From CAXXOK01 sp963675655 (GTDB taxonomy: Bacteria > Bacillota > Clostridia > Christensenellales > Aristaeellaceae), in the NCBI GenBank assembly GCA_963675655.1, contig OY776489.1, positions 1,674,001-1,738,000 on the forward strand: a DNA stretch of 64,000 nt, in the 5' to 3' direction. A model generated the notes under the pieces. It ran no database searches, was not told the origin of the DNA, and worked only from the letters and a program-made list of their open reading frames with translations. Below, piece after piece: positions 31,582 through 40,622 of this stretch. A program made the translations under genes and the position numbers. How positions within the stretch are numbered: the first letter of the stretch is position 1; every line of letters begins with the position of its first letter.

Positions 31582-32670
31582 ATGAAGAATTTTGGCTTTG
31601 GCTGCATGCGTTTACCCATGAAGCAGGAGGAAGTGGATCTGGAACAGTTTGCCCGGATGGTGGATCGCTTTATGGAGGCCGGGTTTACCTATTTTGATAC
31701 GGCGCACGGCTATATACAGGGGAAAAGCGAAACCGCCCTGCGGGAGGGGCTTACAAAGCGTTACCCGCGCAAGCAGTATGTGTTAACAGATAAACTGACG
31801 GCCGATTATTTTAACAGCAAGGACGACCTGCCCGGCTTTTTCGCGATGCAGCTTGCGCAAACCGGTGTGGAATACTTCGATTATTATCTGTTGCACGCTA
31901 TTACGGAGAATAATTACGGCAAGTTTGAGCGCTGCGAAACCTTCGCGTTTGGTAAGATGCTTAAAGAGCAGGGGAAAATCAAGCATCTGGGGCTTTCTTT
32001 TCATGGTAAGGCAAAGCTGCTGGATCAAATTCTGACCGACCACCCGGAGATCGAGGTGGTGCAGGTGCAGTTTAACTATGTCGATTACGACGACCCCACC
32101 ATTCAGAGCAAAGCGGTGTACGATGTGTGCATCAAGCACCAAAAACCCGTGATCATCATGGAGCCGTGCAAAGGCGGCGGGCTGATCAACCTGCCCGCGG
32201 AGGCGCAGGCGATACTGGATGGGCTGGGCGGCAGTGCGGCCAGCTATGCGATTCGCTATACGGCGTCGTTCCCCGGTGTGATGATGGTGCTCAGCGGTAT
32301 GAGTAACCTTGCGCAGTTGGAGGAAGATATTGATATCATGGGCGATTTTCAGCCGATGAACGATCAGGAAATGCAGGCGATTGCCAAAGTGCGCGCGATA
32401 ATAAAAAAGCAGGATTTAATTGCCTGTACTGCGTGCCGCTATTGCGTGGAGGGCTGCCCGCAGCATATCTCCATCCCTGATCTGTTTGCCTGCTACAACG
32501 CGCAAAAACAGTACCACGACGGCAATAGTACGTTCTATTATTCCATCAACACCGACGGACAGCGAAAAGCGTCCGATTGCATCCGCTGCGGCAAATGCGA
32601 GCCGGTTTGCCCCCAGCATCTGCCGATTCGTGATCTGCTGGCGAATGTGGCTAAAGTGCTGGAAGCGTAA
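31582..32670 (+). CDS. aldo/keto reductase with C-terminal 2[4Fe-4S] ferredoxin domain
   Basis: A 362-residue protein. The TIM barrel shows MGFGCMRLP-like FGFGCMRLPM, the catalytic segment YFDTAHGYIQGKSE (Asp and Tyr of the tetrad), a Lys in KQYVLTDKL and His in LGLSFHGKAK. The C-terminus adds two cysteine motifs, CTACRYCVEGCP and CIRCGKCEPVCP, that bind two Fe-S clusters, as in the ferredoxin-type aldo/keto reductases of anaerobes. It would reduce an aldehyde or ketone with electrons from NAD(P)H or ferredoxin. Controlled by the upstream MerR operator, it may detoxify the aldehyde that the regulator senses (inference). Confidence 0.92.
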   Translation: MKNFGFGCMRLPMKQEEVDLEQFARMVDRFMEAGFTYFDTAHGYIQGKSETALREGLTKRYPRKQYVLTDKLTADYFNSKDDLPGFFAMQLAQTGVEYFDYYLLHAITENNYGKFERCETFAFGKMLKEQGKIKHLGLSFHGKAKLLDQILTDHPEIEVVQVQFNYVDYDDPTIQSKAVYDVCIKHQKPVIIMEPCKGGGLINLPAEAQAILDGLGGSAASYAIRYTASFPGVMMVLSGMSNLAQLEEDIDIMGDFQPMNDQEMQAIAKVRAIIKKQDLIACTACRYCVEGCPQHISIPDLFACYNAQKQYHDGNSTFYYSINTDGQRKASDCIRCGKCEPVCPQHLPIRDLLANVAKVLEA

Positions 32671-32732
32671 AACATACTTTTAACATAGCCACGGTGTGCC
32701 GGGTGTGGATGCACGCGGCGCGCAGCGTTTGG

Positions 32733-32768
32733 AAACCGCCGTCCTGCCATGCGGATCGGCGGTTTTCG
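32733..32768 (+). terminator. intrinsic terminator of the aldo/keto reductase gene
   Basis: AAACCGCCG (32733-32741) pairs with CGGCGGTTT (32757-32765), followed by TCGG. Confidence 0.65.
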
Positions 32769-32837
32769 GCTATTTGGGGGCTATTTTGTATACTCAAATA
32801 TAGATATATTTTGCACCTTGGTCTGTGAATTTTCCCC

Positions 32838-32866
32838 TTGTTTTTAGGCTTTTTTTTCAATACAAT
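32838..32866 (+). promoter_or_regulatory. promoter of the MFS transporter gene
   Basis: TTGTTT, 17-base spacer, TACAAT; about 38 bases before the ATG. Confidence 0.65.
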
Positions 32867-32904
32867 GAGGCTGCGATAAGACCGAACAGGGAGAAACCGA
32901 AGAA

Positions 32905-34167
32905 ATGAATACAAAGACCAAACAAAATGGATTGATCCGCACGATTACGCAACTTACGGGCAACCAGCGCGCCTGTCTGTATACCGAACCGTTATGGGGC
33001 ATCCCCTACAACCTGTACCTGCCCTTCGTATCCGTGTACATGGCGGCGCTTGGCATGTCGCCGACGATGATCGGGCTGATGGGCACGCTGTTTCTGGCTT
33101 CACAGATGGTATGGGCGCTGCTGAGCGGCGTGATTACCGATAAACTAGGCCGCCGCGTGACGACGCTAATTTTCGATACCATCAGCTGGAGCGTGCCTAC
33201 CTGTTTGTGGATGCTCGCGCAGGATTACCGGTGGTTTCTGGTGGCCGCGATTTTTAACGGCGCGTGGCGCGTAACCGAAACGTCATGGGGTTTGCTGCTC
33301 ATTGAGGATGCGCGGCAGGATCAGCTGGTGCACCTGTACTCCATCATGCACGTAGCGGGGCTGGTTGCCGGGTTTTTTGCCCCGGTTGCGTATTTCTTTG
33401 TGCAAAAATATTCCGTCGTACCCACCATGCGGGTACTGTACGGCATTACCTGTTTTATGATGACCACCAAGTTTATCGTGCTCTTTTTTACTACGCGGGA
33501 AACCTCCGTGGGGATGCGCCGCATGGAGGAAGCCCGGCAGATCAGCCTGCTCAAGCGCCTGTGGGACAGCCGCAAAGTGCTCTGCCATATGCTTAAAACC
33601 CGCCGCACCATGCTCACGGTTGCATTGATTGCCTGTTTTGCGGGCTTCAAGGCGGTCAACGATGCTTTCTGGCCGCTGCTGGTAACCGAAAAACTGGGCA
33701 TCGCGACCGAAAACCTGAGCCTGTTTTCCACGGTAAAAACGCTGTTGATGCTGGGGTGCTATTTCGTCATCGTGCCCCGGCTGGACTTGCGGCGTTTCCG
33801 TAACCCCGTAGTGCTGGGTCTTTTGCTGTTTGCAGGGCAGGAAGTATTGATGCTTGTCATGCCGGAGGGGGCATATGCGCTGGTGGCGCTTACGGTGGTC
33901 ATGGAGGCGCTGGCGCTGAGTATGCTCAACCCGCTGACAACCTCGCTGCAAATGGTGAATATAGACCGGGAAGAGCGGGCGCGAATGCTGGGGTTTTTCT
34001 ACGCGCTGTGCATGCTGATTACCGCGCCGCTGAGCACCATCGCCGGGGTATTGGCGGAGGTGGATCGCGCACTGCCTTTTACCCTCAACCTTGGGCTGAC
34101 GGTGATTGCGTTGCTGCTGATAATCCCATTGTGGAAGCTGGGCCTGCCGGAAGCAGAAGAAACCTGA
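32905..34167 (+). CDS. MFS transporter
   Basis: A 420-residue integral membrane protein with about 12 spans and the loop 2-3 motif GVITDKLGRRVTTL of the major facilitator superfamily. The N-terminal half reads LYLPFVSVYMAALGMSPTMI, as in drug/sugar antiporters of Firmicutes. GGGAG lies 11 bases before the ATG. Own promoter, then convergent with the serine dehydratase genes. Substrate unknown. Confidence 0.88.
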   Translation: MNTKTKQNGLIRTITQLTGNQRACLYTEPLWGIPYNLYLPFVSVYMAALGMSPTMIGLMGTLFLASQMVWALLSGVITDKLGRRVTTLIFDTISWSVPTCLWMLAQDYRWFLVAAIFNGAWRVTETSWGLLLIEDARQDQLVHLYSIMHVAGLVAGFFAPVAYFFVQKYSVVPTMRVLYGITCFMMTTKFIVLFFTTRETSVGMRRMEEARQISLLKRLWDSRKVLCHMLKTRRTMLTVALIACFAGFKAVNDAFWPLLVTEKLGIATENLSLFSTVKTLLMLGCYFVIVPRLDLRRFRNPVVLGLLLFAGQEVLMLVMPEGAYALVALTVVMEALALSMLNPLTTSLQMVNIDREERARMLGFFYALCMLITAPLSTIAGVLAEVDRALPFTLNLGLTVIALLLIIPLWKLGLPEAEET

Positions 34168-34327
34168 TCGGCAGTACGCTTGCCTGCTGCAGGTAAACGG
34201 GCAACTTTTTGCAATACAGCGATTGGCGGGAACGGTGATTATGCTCGTTTCCTTCGCAACGGAAAGCGAATGCTCGTTGTACGCGCCAACGCCGTTTGCG
34301 GATGATGGACATTGAAACAACCCAAGC

Positions 34328-34373
34328 AAACAGCCCCCGTCCTTGCCGTTGTGCAAGGGCGGGGGCTGTTTGA
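34328..34373. terminator. terminator between the MFS gene and sdaAA
   Basis: A 19-bp stem with a single G-U pair (34328-34346 with 34353-34371, loop CGTTGT), ending in TTTG on the plus strand. It can serve the MFS gene and perhaps the converging sdaAA. Confidence 0.8.
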
Positions 34374-34407
34374 TGCTATCAATCCGTAGCGTATTCGTTT
34401 ATCAATA

Positions 34408-35286
34408 TCAGGTAGCTTTGCCGGTCAGCTCCCTTGTGATCTGTTTTCCGGTCGGCGACGCCGCAAGCCCACCCAGCCCGGTTTCCTTTAAGGATTCGGG
34501 CATGCTGTCGCCCACTTTACGCATAGCGTCGATCACCTCGTCCGGCGGGATGATGCTGTGGATGCCTGCAAGCGCCATATCCGCGCAAGCGACGGCGTTG
34601 AGCGCCCCGATGACGTTGCGCTTTACGCAGGGTACCTCCACCAGCCCGGCAACCGGATCGCAAACCAGCCCCAGCAGGTTTTGCAGTGCAAAGCCGACGG
34701 AAGCGGCCATCTGCGCTGCGCTGCCGCCGCGCAGGCATACCAGCGCTGCCGCCGTCATGGCGGATGCCGAGCCGATTTCTGCTTGGCAGCCGCCCGCAGC
34801 TCCAGAAATGGAAGCGCGGCTGGCGATGATTTCGCCAAAGCCTGCGGCCACATATAGCGCCTCTACCATTTGCGCATCCGGTGTGTGGTGCTCTTCCTGA
34901 AAGGTTAAAAGCACGGCGGGCAGCACCCCGCAAGAGCCTGCGGTGGGCGCGGCGACGATGCGCTTCATACAGGCGTTGGATTCAGCCATTTGCAGCGCCC
35001 GCGCAATGATTTTGCCGCTGAAGGCGCCGCTGATAGCGGTGCCTTCGTCCACCGCCTGCTGCATGCGTGCTCCATCGCCCCCGACCATACCGCTGACTGA
35101 TCGCAGATCGCCGTTATACCGCGTGGATGCGCCGCGCATTTCCTGCCAAAGCGCGTTCATGCGGTACAGCGAATCCTCCCGCTTGCTTTGGCGTTCCTTT
35201 AAATCATTTTCCAAAATCAGCGTCCATAAAGCCGCGCCGCTTTGCGCTTGCTCGGTAAGCATTTCCTGGATGGATGCAAAAGCCAT
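34408..35286 (-). CDS. sdaAA: L-serine dehydratase, iron-sulfur dependent, alpha subunit
   Basis: A 292-residue catalytic subunit that converts L-serine to pyruvate and ammonia with an oxygen-sensitive [4Fe-4S] centre. Cluster cysteines are visible in PTAGSCGVLPAVLL, ALVCLRGG and LVCDPVAGLVEVPCVKRN, and the family segment SISGAAGGCQAEIGSASAM is complete. GGGGAG precedes the ATG. It follows the beta subunit gene by about 43 bases; the two form the heteromeric enzyme typical of Clostridia. Confidence 0.95.
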   Translation of the reverse strand: MAFASIQEMLTEQAQSGAALWTLILENDLKERQSKREDSLYRMNALWQEMRGASTRYNGDLRSVSGMVGGDGARMQQAVDEGTAISGAFSGKIIARALQMAESNACMKRIVAAPTAGSCGVLPAVLLTFQEEHHTPDAQMVEALYVAAGFGEIIASRASISGAAGGCQAEIGSASAMTAAALVCLRGGSAAQMAASVGFALQNLLGLVCDPVAGLVEVPCVKRNVIGALNAVACADMALAGIHSIIPPDEVIDAMRKVGDSMPESLKETGLGGLAASPTGKQITRELTGKAT

Positions 35287-35329
35287 GTGCCATTTCTCCC
35301 CGGCTTATTTCCCAACGGTTGGGATGCCG

Positions 35330-35992
35330 TTACTCCTCAATGTTCAGGTAGGTTATTTTTAAAATGCCCTTAATGCCCGCCAGCATGGCAATCACATCCG
35401 GGGGCACCGGCTCGTCGGTTTCCAGCACCATCACGGCATAGCCGCCGCGCACGTCGCGGTACAGCTGCATGGTGGCGATGTTGATCGCCCGGTTAAACAG
35501 CGCCGAGGTGACCTCGGCAACATGGCCGGGCTGATCGAGGTTATGGATAATCAGCGTGGGGTACTCGCCCGAAATGTTGGCGTCCTGCTGATCGATTTTG
35601 ACGATTTTCACCTTGCCGCCGCCGACCGAGGACGCGATGACTTCGATGCGCCGCCCGCCCTGTCCGACTGCACGAATGAGCGCGGTATTCGGGTGCCGGT
35701 TGGCCAGTTCGATGACCCCGAACGATACGCAAAGCGACTCGGCTTTGGCAATGGCAAGGCTGCTTGGTATACGCTCATCATCGGGCTTCATGCCCAGTAA
35801 ACCCGCAACGATGGCCTTGTCGGTGCCGTGCCCTTTGCCGGTAGCGGCAAAGGAACCGTGCATGTAAATTTCGGCCGAAACAGGAGGCTCGCCCAGCAGC
35901 TTGCGTGTAATATAGCCGATGCGTACCGCACCGGCCGTATGGGAGCTGGACGGACCCACCATAACAGGCCCCAGAATATCAAATATACTCAT
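35330..35992 (-). CDS. sdaAB: L-serine dehydratase, iron-sulfur dependent, beta subunit
   Basis: A 220-residue subunit with the signature LGPVMVGPSSSHTAGAVRIG at the N-terminus and a C-terminal ACT domain (YPTLIIHNLDQPGHVAEVTS) that likely binds serine or regulates the enzyme. The ATG at 35992 follows GGGAG by five bases; the frame runs upstream without a ribosome site. First gene of the sdaAB pair. Confidence 0.95.
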   Translation of the reverse strand: MSIFDILGPVMVGPSSSHTAGAVRIGYITRKLLGEPPVSAEIYMHGSFAATGKGHGTDKAIVAGLLGMKPDDERIPSSLAIAKAESLCVSFGVIELANRHPNTALIRAVGQGGRRIEVIASSVGGGKVKIVKIDQQDANISGEYPTLIIHNLDQPGHVAEVTSALFNRAINIATMQLYRDVRGGYAVMVLETDEPVPPDVIAMLAGIKGILKITYLNIEE

Positions 35993-36095
35993 GCTATCTC
36001 CCGGTTTACAGCGGACACCCGTATGGACTGCCCGCCGGTGATACCCAGTGTTTCGCGCCGGGGTGTACATTCTCCTGCATGCTATTGGGAAGCGG

Positions 36096-37433
36096 TCACG
36101 GCGTCACTGTAAGCAGCTGGTACCAGCCGCCGTCCTCCGGCACATCCATCGCCAGCGCAACGCCCGGTTCGCCGGTTTGCGGGTCGAGGATTCCTGCCGA
36201 GACGGTGAAAGCAGCGCCCGGCGTAGCCGGCAGCGAAAGGCTGACGGTTTTGGGGGCTTCCGGAAGCACCGTCAGCAGATCCAGCGAAAGGGGGATGATC
36301 TGTGCATCCGTACTGTCGCCTTGCAGGCGGATAGCGGGCGTCCACCCGAAATAAAAAGGCGCGTTGCCGCTGTTTTCCCATGTGAAGGACAGCGTAGCCG
36401 ACGAATCCGACAGGGTGACCGAGGCGGCCGATACCCGCAAACGGTACCCCAGCGTGGAGAGCAGCTGGTTCAGCCCCGCCTGCTGTGCGCCGTCTTTTTC
36501 CACATATACAAAACTGCCCGGCCCGATCCAGCTGGTGTGGGAACGGGTAAACAACGAAAGCGTTTGGGTAAGCTCACTGCCCAGCGCGGTGGGGATATCC
36601 AGCACGGTTGCCAGCTCGCCGCCGATTGGCGCGGTCTGCCAGCTGCTTTGCATGGACACAAGCGCGTCTTCCTCTCCGGTTTCGTTATATACGCCGCCTT
36701 GCGCAATCCACGTAAGCCATGTTTCTGTGGCATCCGGGTCGCCCGATGTATCGTTATACAGCCCCAGCCCGTTTGTCTTGGTAAAGCGGAAGGGGCGGCG
36801 CATCATTAATTTTACGTTGCTAAAAACATCGGTATAGGCGCTGGCATAAGCATCGCGCACCGCTGCCGCAGGCATAGTTCCGGCATTGGTATGCACGTGC
36901 CATTCGCCCCAGTGCCCCAGCGAGCCCAGCTCGATATACGCCACAAAGGGATCGCTGTCGTAGCGTTCGCCCAGCGCCGCGATGGCGCGCCGGTGCGCGG
37001 CAATCAGCGTTTTGTTGGTATAATCCGGGCAGTAGCCCCGCCCATAGGAAACGTTATAATACTTACCGTCCTTCGTTTGCTCATACAGCCACTGGGGAAT
37101 ATCCAGATGCTTCTTGCTCCCCGGCACATCCATCACAAACCGGATAATCAGGTGCTTTCCCTGCTCTTTCCACAGCGTGAAATGATTTTCTTCCTCAAAA
37201 GAGGCAAAATCATACACGCCGGGCTCCGGCTCAAAGTCGGCCCAGCGGAGATTGGCGTACACCAGTGTGAAGGGCTGTTGACGCTCTTTAGCATTATTGG
37301 CCCATGTGGCGCAGCCGATATAGGGGTTTAAAAGCGGCTGCCCGCCGTCTGCATAGGTGGCCGTAACGGTTGCGGCCTGTGCGGACATGGGCAAAAAACA
37401 TAGCAGAGCCAGCAGAATGAGCAATTTACGCAT
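36096..37433 (-). CDS. secreted DUF4832 domain protein (glycosidase-like barrel plus beta-sandwich)
   Basis: A 445-residue protein with signal peptide (MRKLLILLALLCFLPMSAQA). The N-terminal part resembles a TIM barrel of the DUF4874 type (LVYANLRWADFEPEPGVYDF, typical of glycoside hydrolase-like folds; AYIELGSLGHWGEWH), and the C-terminal DUF4832 part is a beta-sandwich. It is the last gene of the exopolysaccharide operon, 11 bases after DUF4956. A role as an extracellular glycan hydrolase or binder that trims the secreted Pel-type polymer is plausible (inference); PelA of Gram-negatives has a separate hydrolase domain that the local deacetylase lacks. Confidence 0.75.
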   Translation of the reverse strand: MRKLLILLALLCFLPMSAQAATVTATYADGGQPLLNPYIGCATWANNAKERQQPFTLVYANLRWADFEPEPGVYDFASFEEENHFTLWKEQGKHLIIRFVMDVPGSKKHLDIPQWLYEQTKDGKYYNVSYGRGYCPDYTNKTLIAAHRRAIAALGERYDSDPFVAYIELGSLGHWGEWHVHTNAGTMPAAAVRDAYASAYTDVFSNVKLMMRRPFRFTKTNGLGLYNDTSGDPDATETWLTWIAQGGVYNETGEEDALVSMQSSWQTAPIGGELATVLDIPTALGSELTQTLSLFTRSHTSWIGPGSFVYVEKDGAQQAGLNQLLSTLGYRLRVSAASVTLSDSSATLSFTWENSGNAPFYFGWTPAIRLQGDSTDAQIIPLSLDLLTVLPEAPKTVSLSLPATPGAAFTVSAGILDPQTGEPGVALAMDVPEDGGWYQLLTVTP

Positions 37434-37444
37434 AACGGTTCCTT

Positions 37445-38143
37445 TTAGTCGACGTAGTCGCCGCTGTACTGCACCATGGTTAAATCCACAATGCCTTCCA
37501 TGTTGCGAAGCGTATCCACAAAGGCGAGGCCGCCGCGTTTTACGCGTACTTCCACCGCCATTTCCACATCGTGCTTGCGCAGTGTTTTGGACTTGATTTT
37601 ATACGGGCGTGTGCCCAGTACCCGGCGGATCACCTCGTCCATACCGTCCTGATTATAGTGCACCAGCAGAATGTACAGCTCTTCCCGCGGGGATTTGCGG
37701 CGTTTGAAAACCAGCAGAATGAGGGTCATAATCACCAGTATCGCCAGCGCCACCAGGAACATGCCCGCGCCGACCGCAATGCCGGATGCGACCGCCCAGA
37801 ATAGGTAGAGCAGATCCATCGGGTCCTTGATGGCCGTGCGGTAACGCACGATGGATAATGCGCCCACCATGCCCAGCGACAGCGTAATGTTGGACTGGAT
37901 GGTGACGATGATGCCGCAGGTAAGCACCGTCATACCGATGAGCGTAACGGCGAATGTGCGGCTGTACACGACCCCCGCGTACGTGCCGCGGTACAGCGCG
38001 TACAGAAATAGCCCGATCAGCAGGGAAAGGATCAGATAGGCGGCAGATTCCAAAAAGCTTTGCGTGGTGAAGCCTTGCAGAAAGGAACCGCTATCCAGAA
38101 ATGATTGCTTGAAAATATCCTGAAAACTCAATGTGCTGTCCAT
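37445..38143 (-). CDS. DUF4956 membrane protein
   Basis: A 232-residue protein with about four membrane spans in its first 150 residues and a cytoplasmic ferredoxin-like tail. The family signature LGMVGALSIVRYRTAIKDP is present. DUF4956 genes are regularly next to VTC-domain and CotH kinase genes, as here. It overlaps the VTC gene by 16 bases. GGAGGG precedes the ATG. Function unknown; a membrane partner of the VTC-domain protein is likely. Confidence 0.88.
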   Translation of the reverse strand: MDSTLSFQDIFKQSFLDSGSFLQGFTTQSFLESAAYLILSLLIGLFLYALYRGTYAGVVYSRTFAVTLIGMTVLTCGIIVTIQSNITLSLGMVGALSIVRYRTAIKDPMDLLYLFWAVASGIAVGAGMFLVALAILVIMTLILLVFKRRKSPREELYILLVHYNQDGMDEVIRRVLGTRPYKIKSKTLRKHDVEMAVEVRVKRGGLAFVDTLRNMEGIVDLTMVQYSGDYVD

Positions 38144-38865
38144 GGAAATCCCTCCGTTTGCAATATGGATGTATCTTTGACCGCGGCGTCGTAGCAGAGC
38201 ACGTACTTGGATGCCGCCGTGAAGTCGCTTGCGCCCAGCGGCAGCAATTGCCGGATTATTCCGGGCAGGAATGCCGTAAATTTCACTTCGAGGATCATTT
38301 TATCCCCCGGGATCACATCGCAGGTCGGCAGCCCGGGATCGAGCAGCGAAAACGTTCCCAGCCCCGCGCGCACGTGCTTATCAAAGGTGATGCGCACATC
38401 GCCCGCCTCCATAATGAACGGCTCGCGGTCATAATCCACCATCACGCGCGGGCGCATCAGGTTGGATGTGCACTCGAAATAAAATTCCTTGAGCAGGGTA
38501 TGGTCGCCTTCCAGCAGGGCTTCGTATTCGCCGTCCAGTACACAGCCCACTTGCCGCAGGGTCATGGGCGCGCTTTCCTTGTGGATGTACTGGCCGTACT
38601 TGGTTTTGCGTTCCAGCCGGATACTGCGGCTGGAGCAGTTGTATACGCGGATGCGGTACTTGCACCGCGTTAGCACGCCCTGCTCCTTATCGTGATAAGC
38701 GGTTTGCCGGTAATCGTCAAAATACAAGCTGCGCACGGTATATTCGCCGGTCGGCCCGGCATTGGGGTCCGGTACCATCAGCGTGGACAGACGCATGCGC
38801 AGCAGCGCCCAATCCGGATGGTTAATAAGGTATTTCAGCTCGTGGCGGTACCCCTGCCTGCTCAT
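38128..38865 (-). CDS. VTC-domain protein (polyphosphate polymerase fold)
   Basis: A 245-residue protein of the triphosphate-tunnel type: RHELKYLIN at the start, TVRSLYFDDYRQTAYHDK, the basic strands RCKYRIRVYN and IRLERKTKYGQYIHKES, and MILEVKFTAFLP. These charged strands line the tunnel in the polyphosphate polymerase Vtc4. Translationally coupled to CotH (4-base overlap) and to DUF4956. Polyphosphate synthesis is inferred from fold only. Confidence 0.88.
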   Translation of the reverse strand: MSRQGYRHELKYLINHPDWALLRMRLSTLMVPDPNAGPTGEYTVRSLYFDDYRQTAYHDKEQGVLTRCKYRIRVYNCSSRSIRLERKTKYGQYIHKESAPMTLRQVGCVLDGEYEALLEGDHTLLKEFYFECTSNLMRPRVMVDYDREPFIMEAGDVRITFDKHVRAGLGTFSLLDPGLPTCDVIPGDKMILEVKFTAFLPGIIRQLLPLGASDFTAASKYVLCYDAAVKDTSILQTEGFPWTAH

Positions 38866-40622
38866 ATGGCGTTCACCACCGTTCCATCCGTCAAAACGGT
38901 AAACATGCGCATACCCGTGTGTACGCCAGTGGCGGTTTCTACCTGGTCAAAGGCCGCTTGGGTGTAGCCGCTTTCGTTTGTGGCAATGACGCGCCAGTAG
39001 TATGTGCCCGCGGGCAGCATGGGGGCTGCGGCTTCGGTTGCCAGCTGGTTTTTGCTTTCCCATACAAGGGTGGAAGCGTCAAACGTCCAGTCGGTAGCGA
39101 TTTGCACATCGTAGGCGATAAACTCGCCGTTAAAATCGTAGGAGGCGTTCCACGCGATCTGTAAGCCTGCATCGCCGGTTTCAATATCGGCCAGATAGAA
39201 CGGCATGGGCTTTTTGAGCGAGTCTATGTAGTACTGGTACGCCGTATCGGTATCGTAGGGAAGCTGATTATATATTTCCTCCAGTGTATCGGCAGGTACC
39301 TGCATGTTGATGGTGTCGGGCATTACGGTGGTATAGGCGTCCACCACGGTACGGTACTGCGTAATCAACGAGGCGATTTTTTCCGGCGTAATCTGCGTAT
39401 GCAGCAGCGCTACCTTTGCGGTCAACGCAGCGCGGTATTTCTCCACGCGCAGCATACGGTTAAAGAGCACCACGCTCCAATAATCGGATATTCCTTTGGT
39501 CCACTCACCCTCTGTCCACGCGTTTTGCAGTATCTCATCCTCGGAGTAGGAAAGGCAGCCATCGCCGTCCCAGCAGAGGTAATACCATGTGGAGCTGTTA
39601 ACAGGGCTGTAAAGCAGATAGTTCTGGGCGTTGCTGTCCGGGTTGCCCATCAGGATATTATAGGCAAGGTAGCTGGTAAGGTTATCCAGATTAAAATAAT
39701 GGCTGATCACATCCTCGATGGGGATGCTGTAATCATTTACCGCGTCCAGCATGGCGAGCAGCTTGGTATGGTCCTGCCCGGTTTTGGGCTCCAGTATTTC
39801 GCTGAAGGTGTCCAAATCGTAATCCGGGTCGGTTGCCAGCTTCAGCTGGTCGGCATAGCGATACATTTCGCAAATATTGGCTTTATACAGGTTGCCGTTT
39901 TGGCTGAGGCTGTGGTTGCGCAGGTAGCGGCTGTTTGGCAGTTCTACCTGTGTAAACAGGCCGTAATCGGTAAAAGCGGTTTCTGGCACGTCGGCGGTTT
40001 CATCCTTTACGTATACGTGTACAAACTGCGTGCGCAGGCTGGTCATGCCGGGTACGTCCTGCAGGAGGCTAAAAAACAGTATGTTGCGTAGCCGCGTCGG
40101 ATCGCCGGGATGCTTGTTAATGGCAATCGCCCGCTGGCCGCGCCAGAGACCGGCGCTGCTATACAGCGTAAGGCGGTAGGATTTTTGCGGATAGCCTGTG
40201 CTGGTGCGCCCGCGCACGTTGAGCGAGGCGTTTGCAGCGTAATCGCTGAAGCCGACTTCGCCAGACAGGGGGCCTGTCTCGTCGCCGACCTGAAACAGCG
40301 CCGTGGTGAGGATTTTTTCGACATTGGTCATCCCCTGCGTGTTGCGGTACGTATTAACCTGTGCAAAGGTGTTATCCGTGCCGTCGGCGGCGCTGCCCTT
40401 GCGGATGGTCAGGTAAAAACAAACCACATCCGTAGGGTCGTATTCGGCGTATAAGGCAGGATCGTCCTGCAAGGCGAGGGTGTTAATATCCGCCGTTTCC
40501 GCCTTGGCGACTGCACGTTGGGCAGGCGCGGCTGTTTCGCCGGTTGTATCGGCCTGCTGGGCGCAGCCCGTCAGCAGCAGGCAGGCGGCCAGCAGCGCCG
40601 CTAAGGAACGCTTCCGTTTCAT
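38862..40622 (-). CDS. CotH kinase family lipoprotein with fibronectin-like C-terminus
   Basis: A 586-residue protein with a lipoprotein signal (LAALLAACLLLTGCAQQ; lipobox LTGC). The atypical kinase domain shows LNVRGRTSTGYPQKSYRLTL, LLYSPVNSSTWYYLCWDGDG with the metal-binding W-D-x-D, and YNQLPYDTDT downstream. CotH phosphorylates secreted proteins in Bacillus spores. The C-terminal 100 residues form a fibronectin type III-like domain (ITGDAGLQIAWNAS-like; AGTYYWRVIATNESG). It overlaps PelG by 4 bases and the VTC gene by 4 bases. A membrane-anchored extracellular kinase in an exopolysaccharide operon is an unexpected link. Confidence 0.88.
   Translation of the reverse strand: MKRKRSLAALLAACLLLTGCAQQADTTGETAAPAQRAVAKAETADINTLALQDDPALYAEYDPTDVVCFYLTIRKGSAADGTDNTFAQVNTYRNTQGMTNVEKILTTALFQVGDETGPLSGEVGFSDYAANASLNVRGRTSTGYPQKSYRLTLYSSAGLWRGQRAIAINKHPGDPTRLRNILFFSLLQDVPGMTSLRTQFVHVYVKDETADVPETAFTDYGLFTQVELPNSRYLRNHSLSQNGNLYKANICEMYRYADQLKLATDPDYDLDTFSEILEPKTGQDHTKLLAMLDAVNDYSIPIEDVISHYFNLDNLTSYLAYNILMGNPDSNAQNYLLYSPVNSSTWYYLCWDGDGCLSYSEDEILQNAWTEGEWTKGISDYWSVVLFNRMLRVEKYRAALTAKVALLHTQITPEKIASLITQYRTVVDAYTTVMPDTINMQVPADTLEEIYNQLPYDTDTAYQYYIDSLKKPMPFYLADIETGDAGLQIAWNASYDFNGEFIAYDVQIATDWTFDASTLVWESKNQLATEAAAPMLPAGTYYWRVIATNESGYTQAAFDQVETATGVHTGMRMFTVLTDGTVVNAI

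Noticed and set aside
33283..34356. 357-codon minus-strand frame opposite the MFS gene
   Set aside because: It is antisense to a clear membrane protein, rich in His, Gln and Arg as such shadows are, and has no start site.
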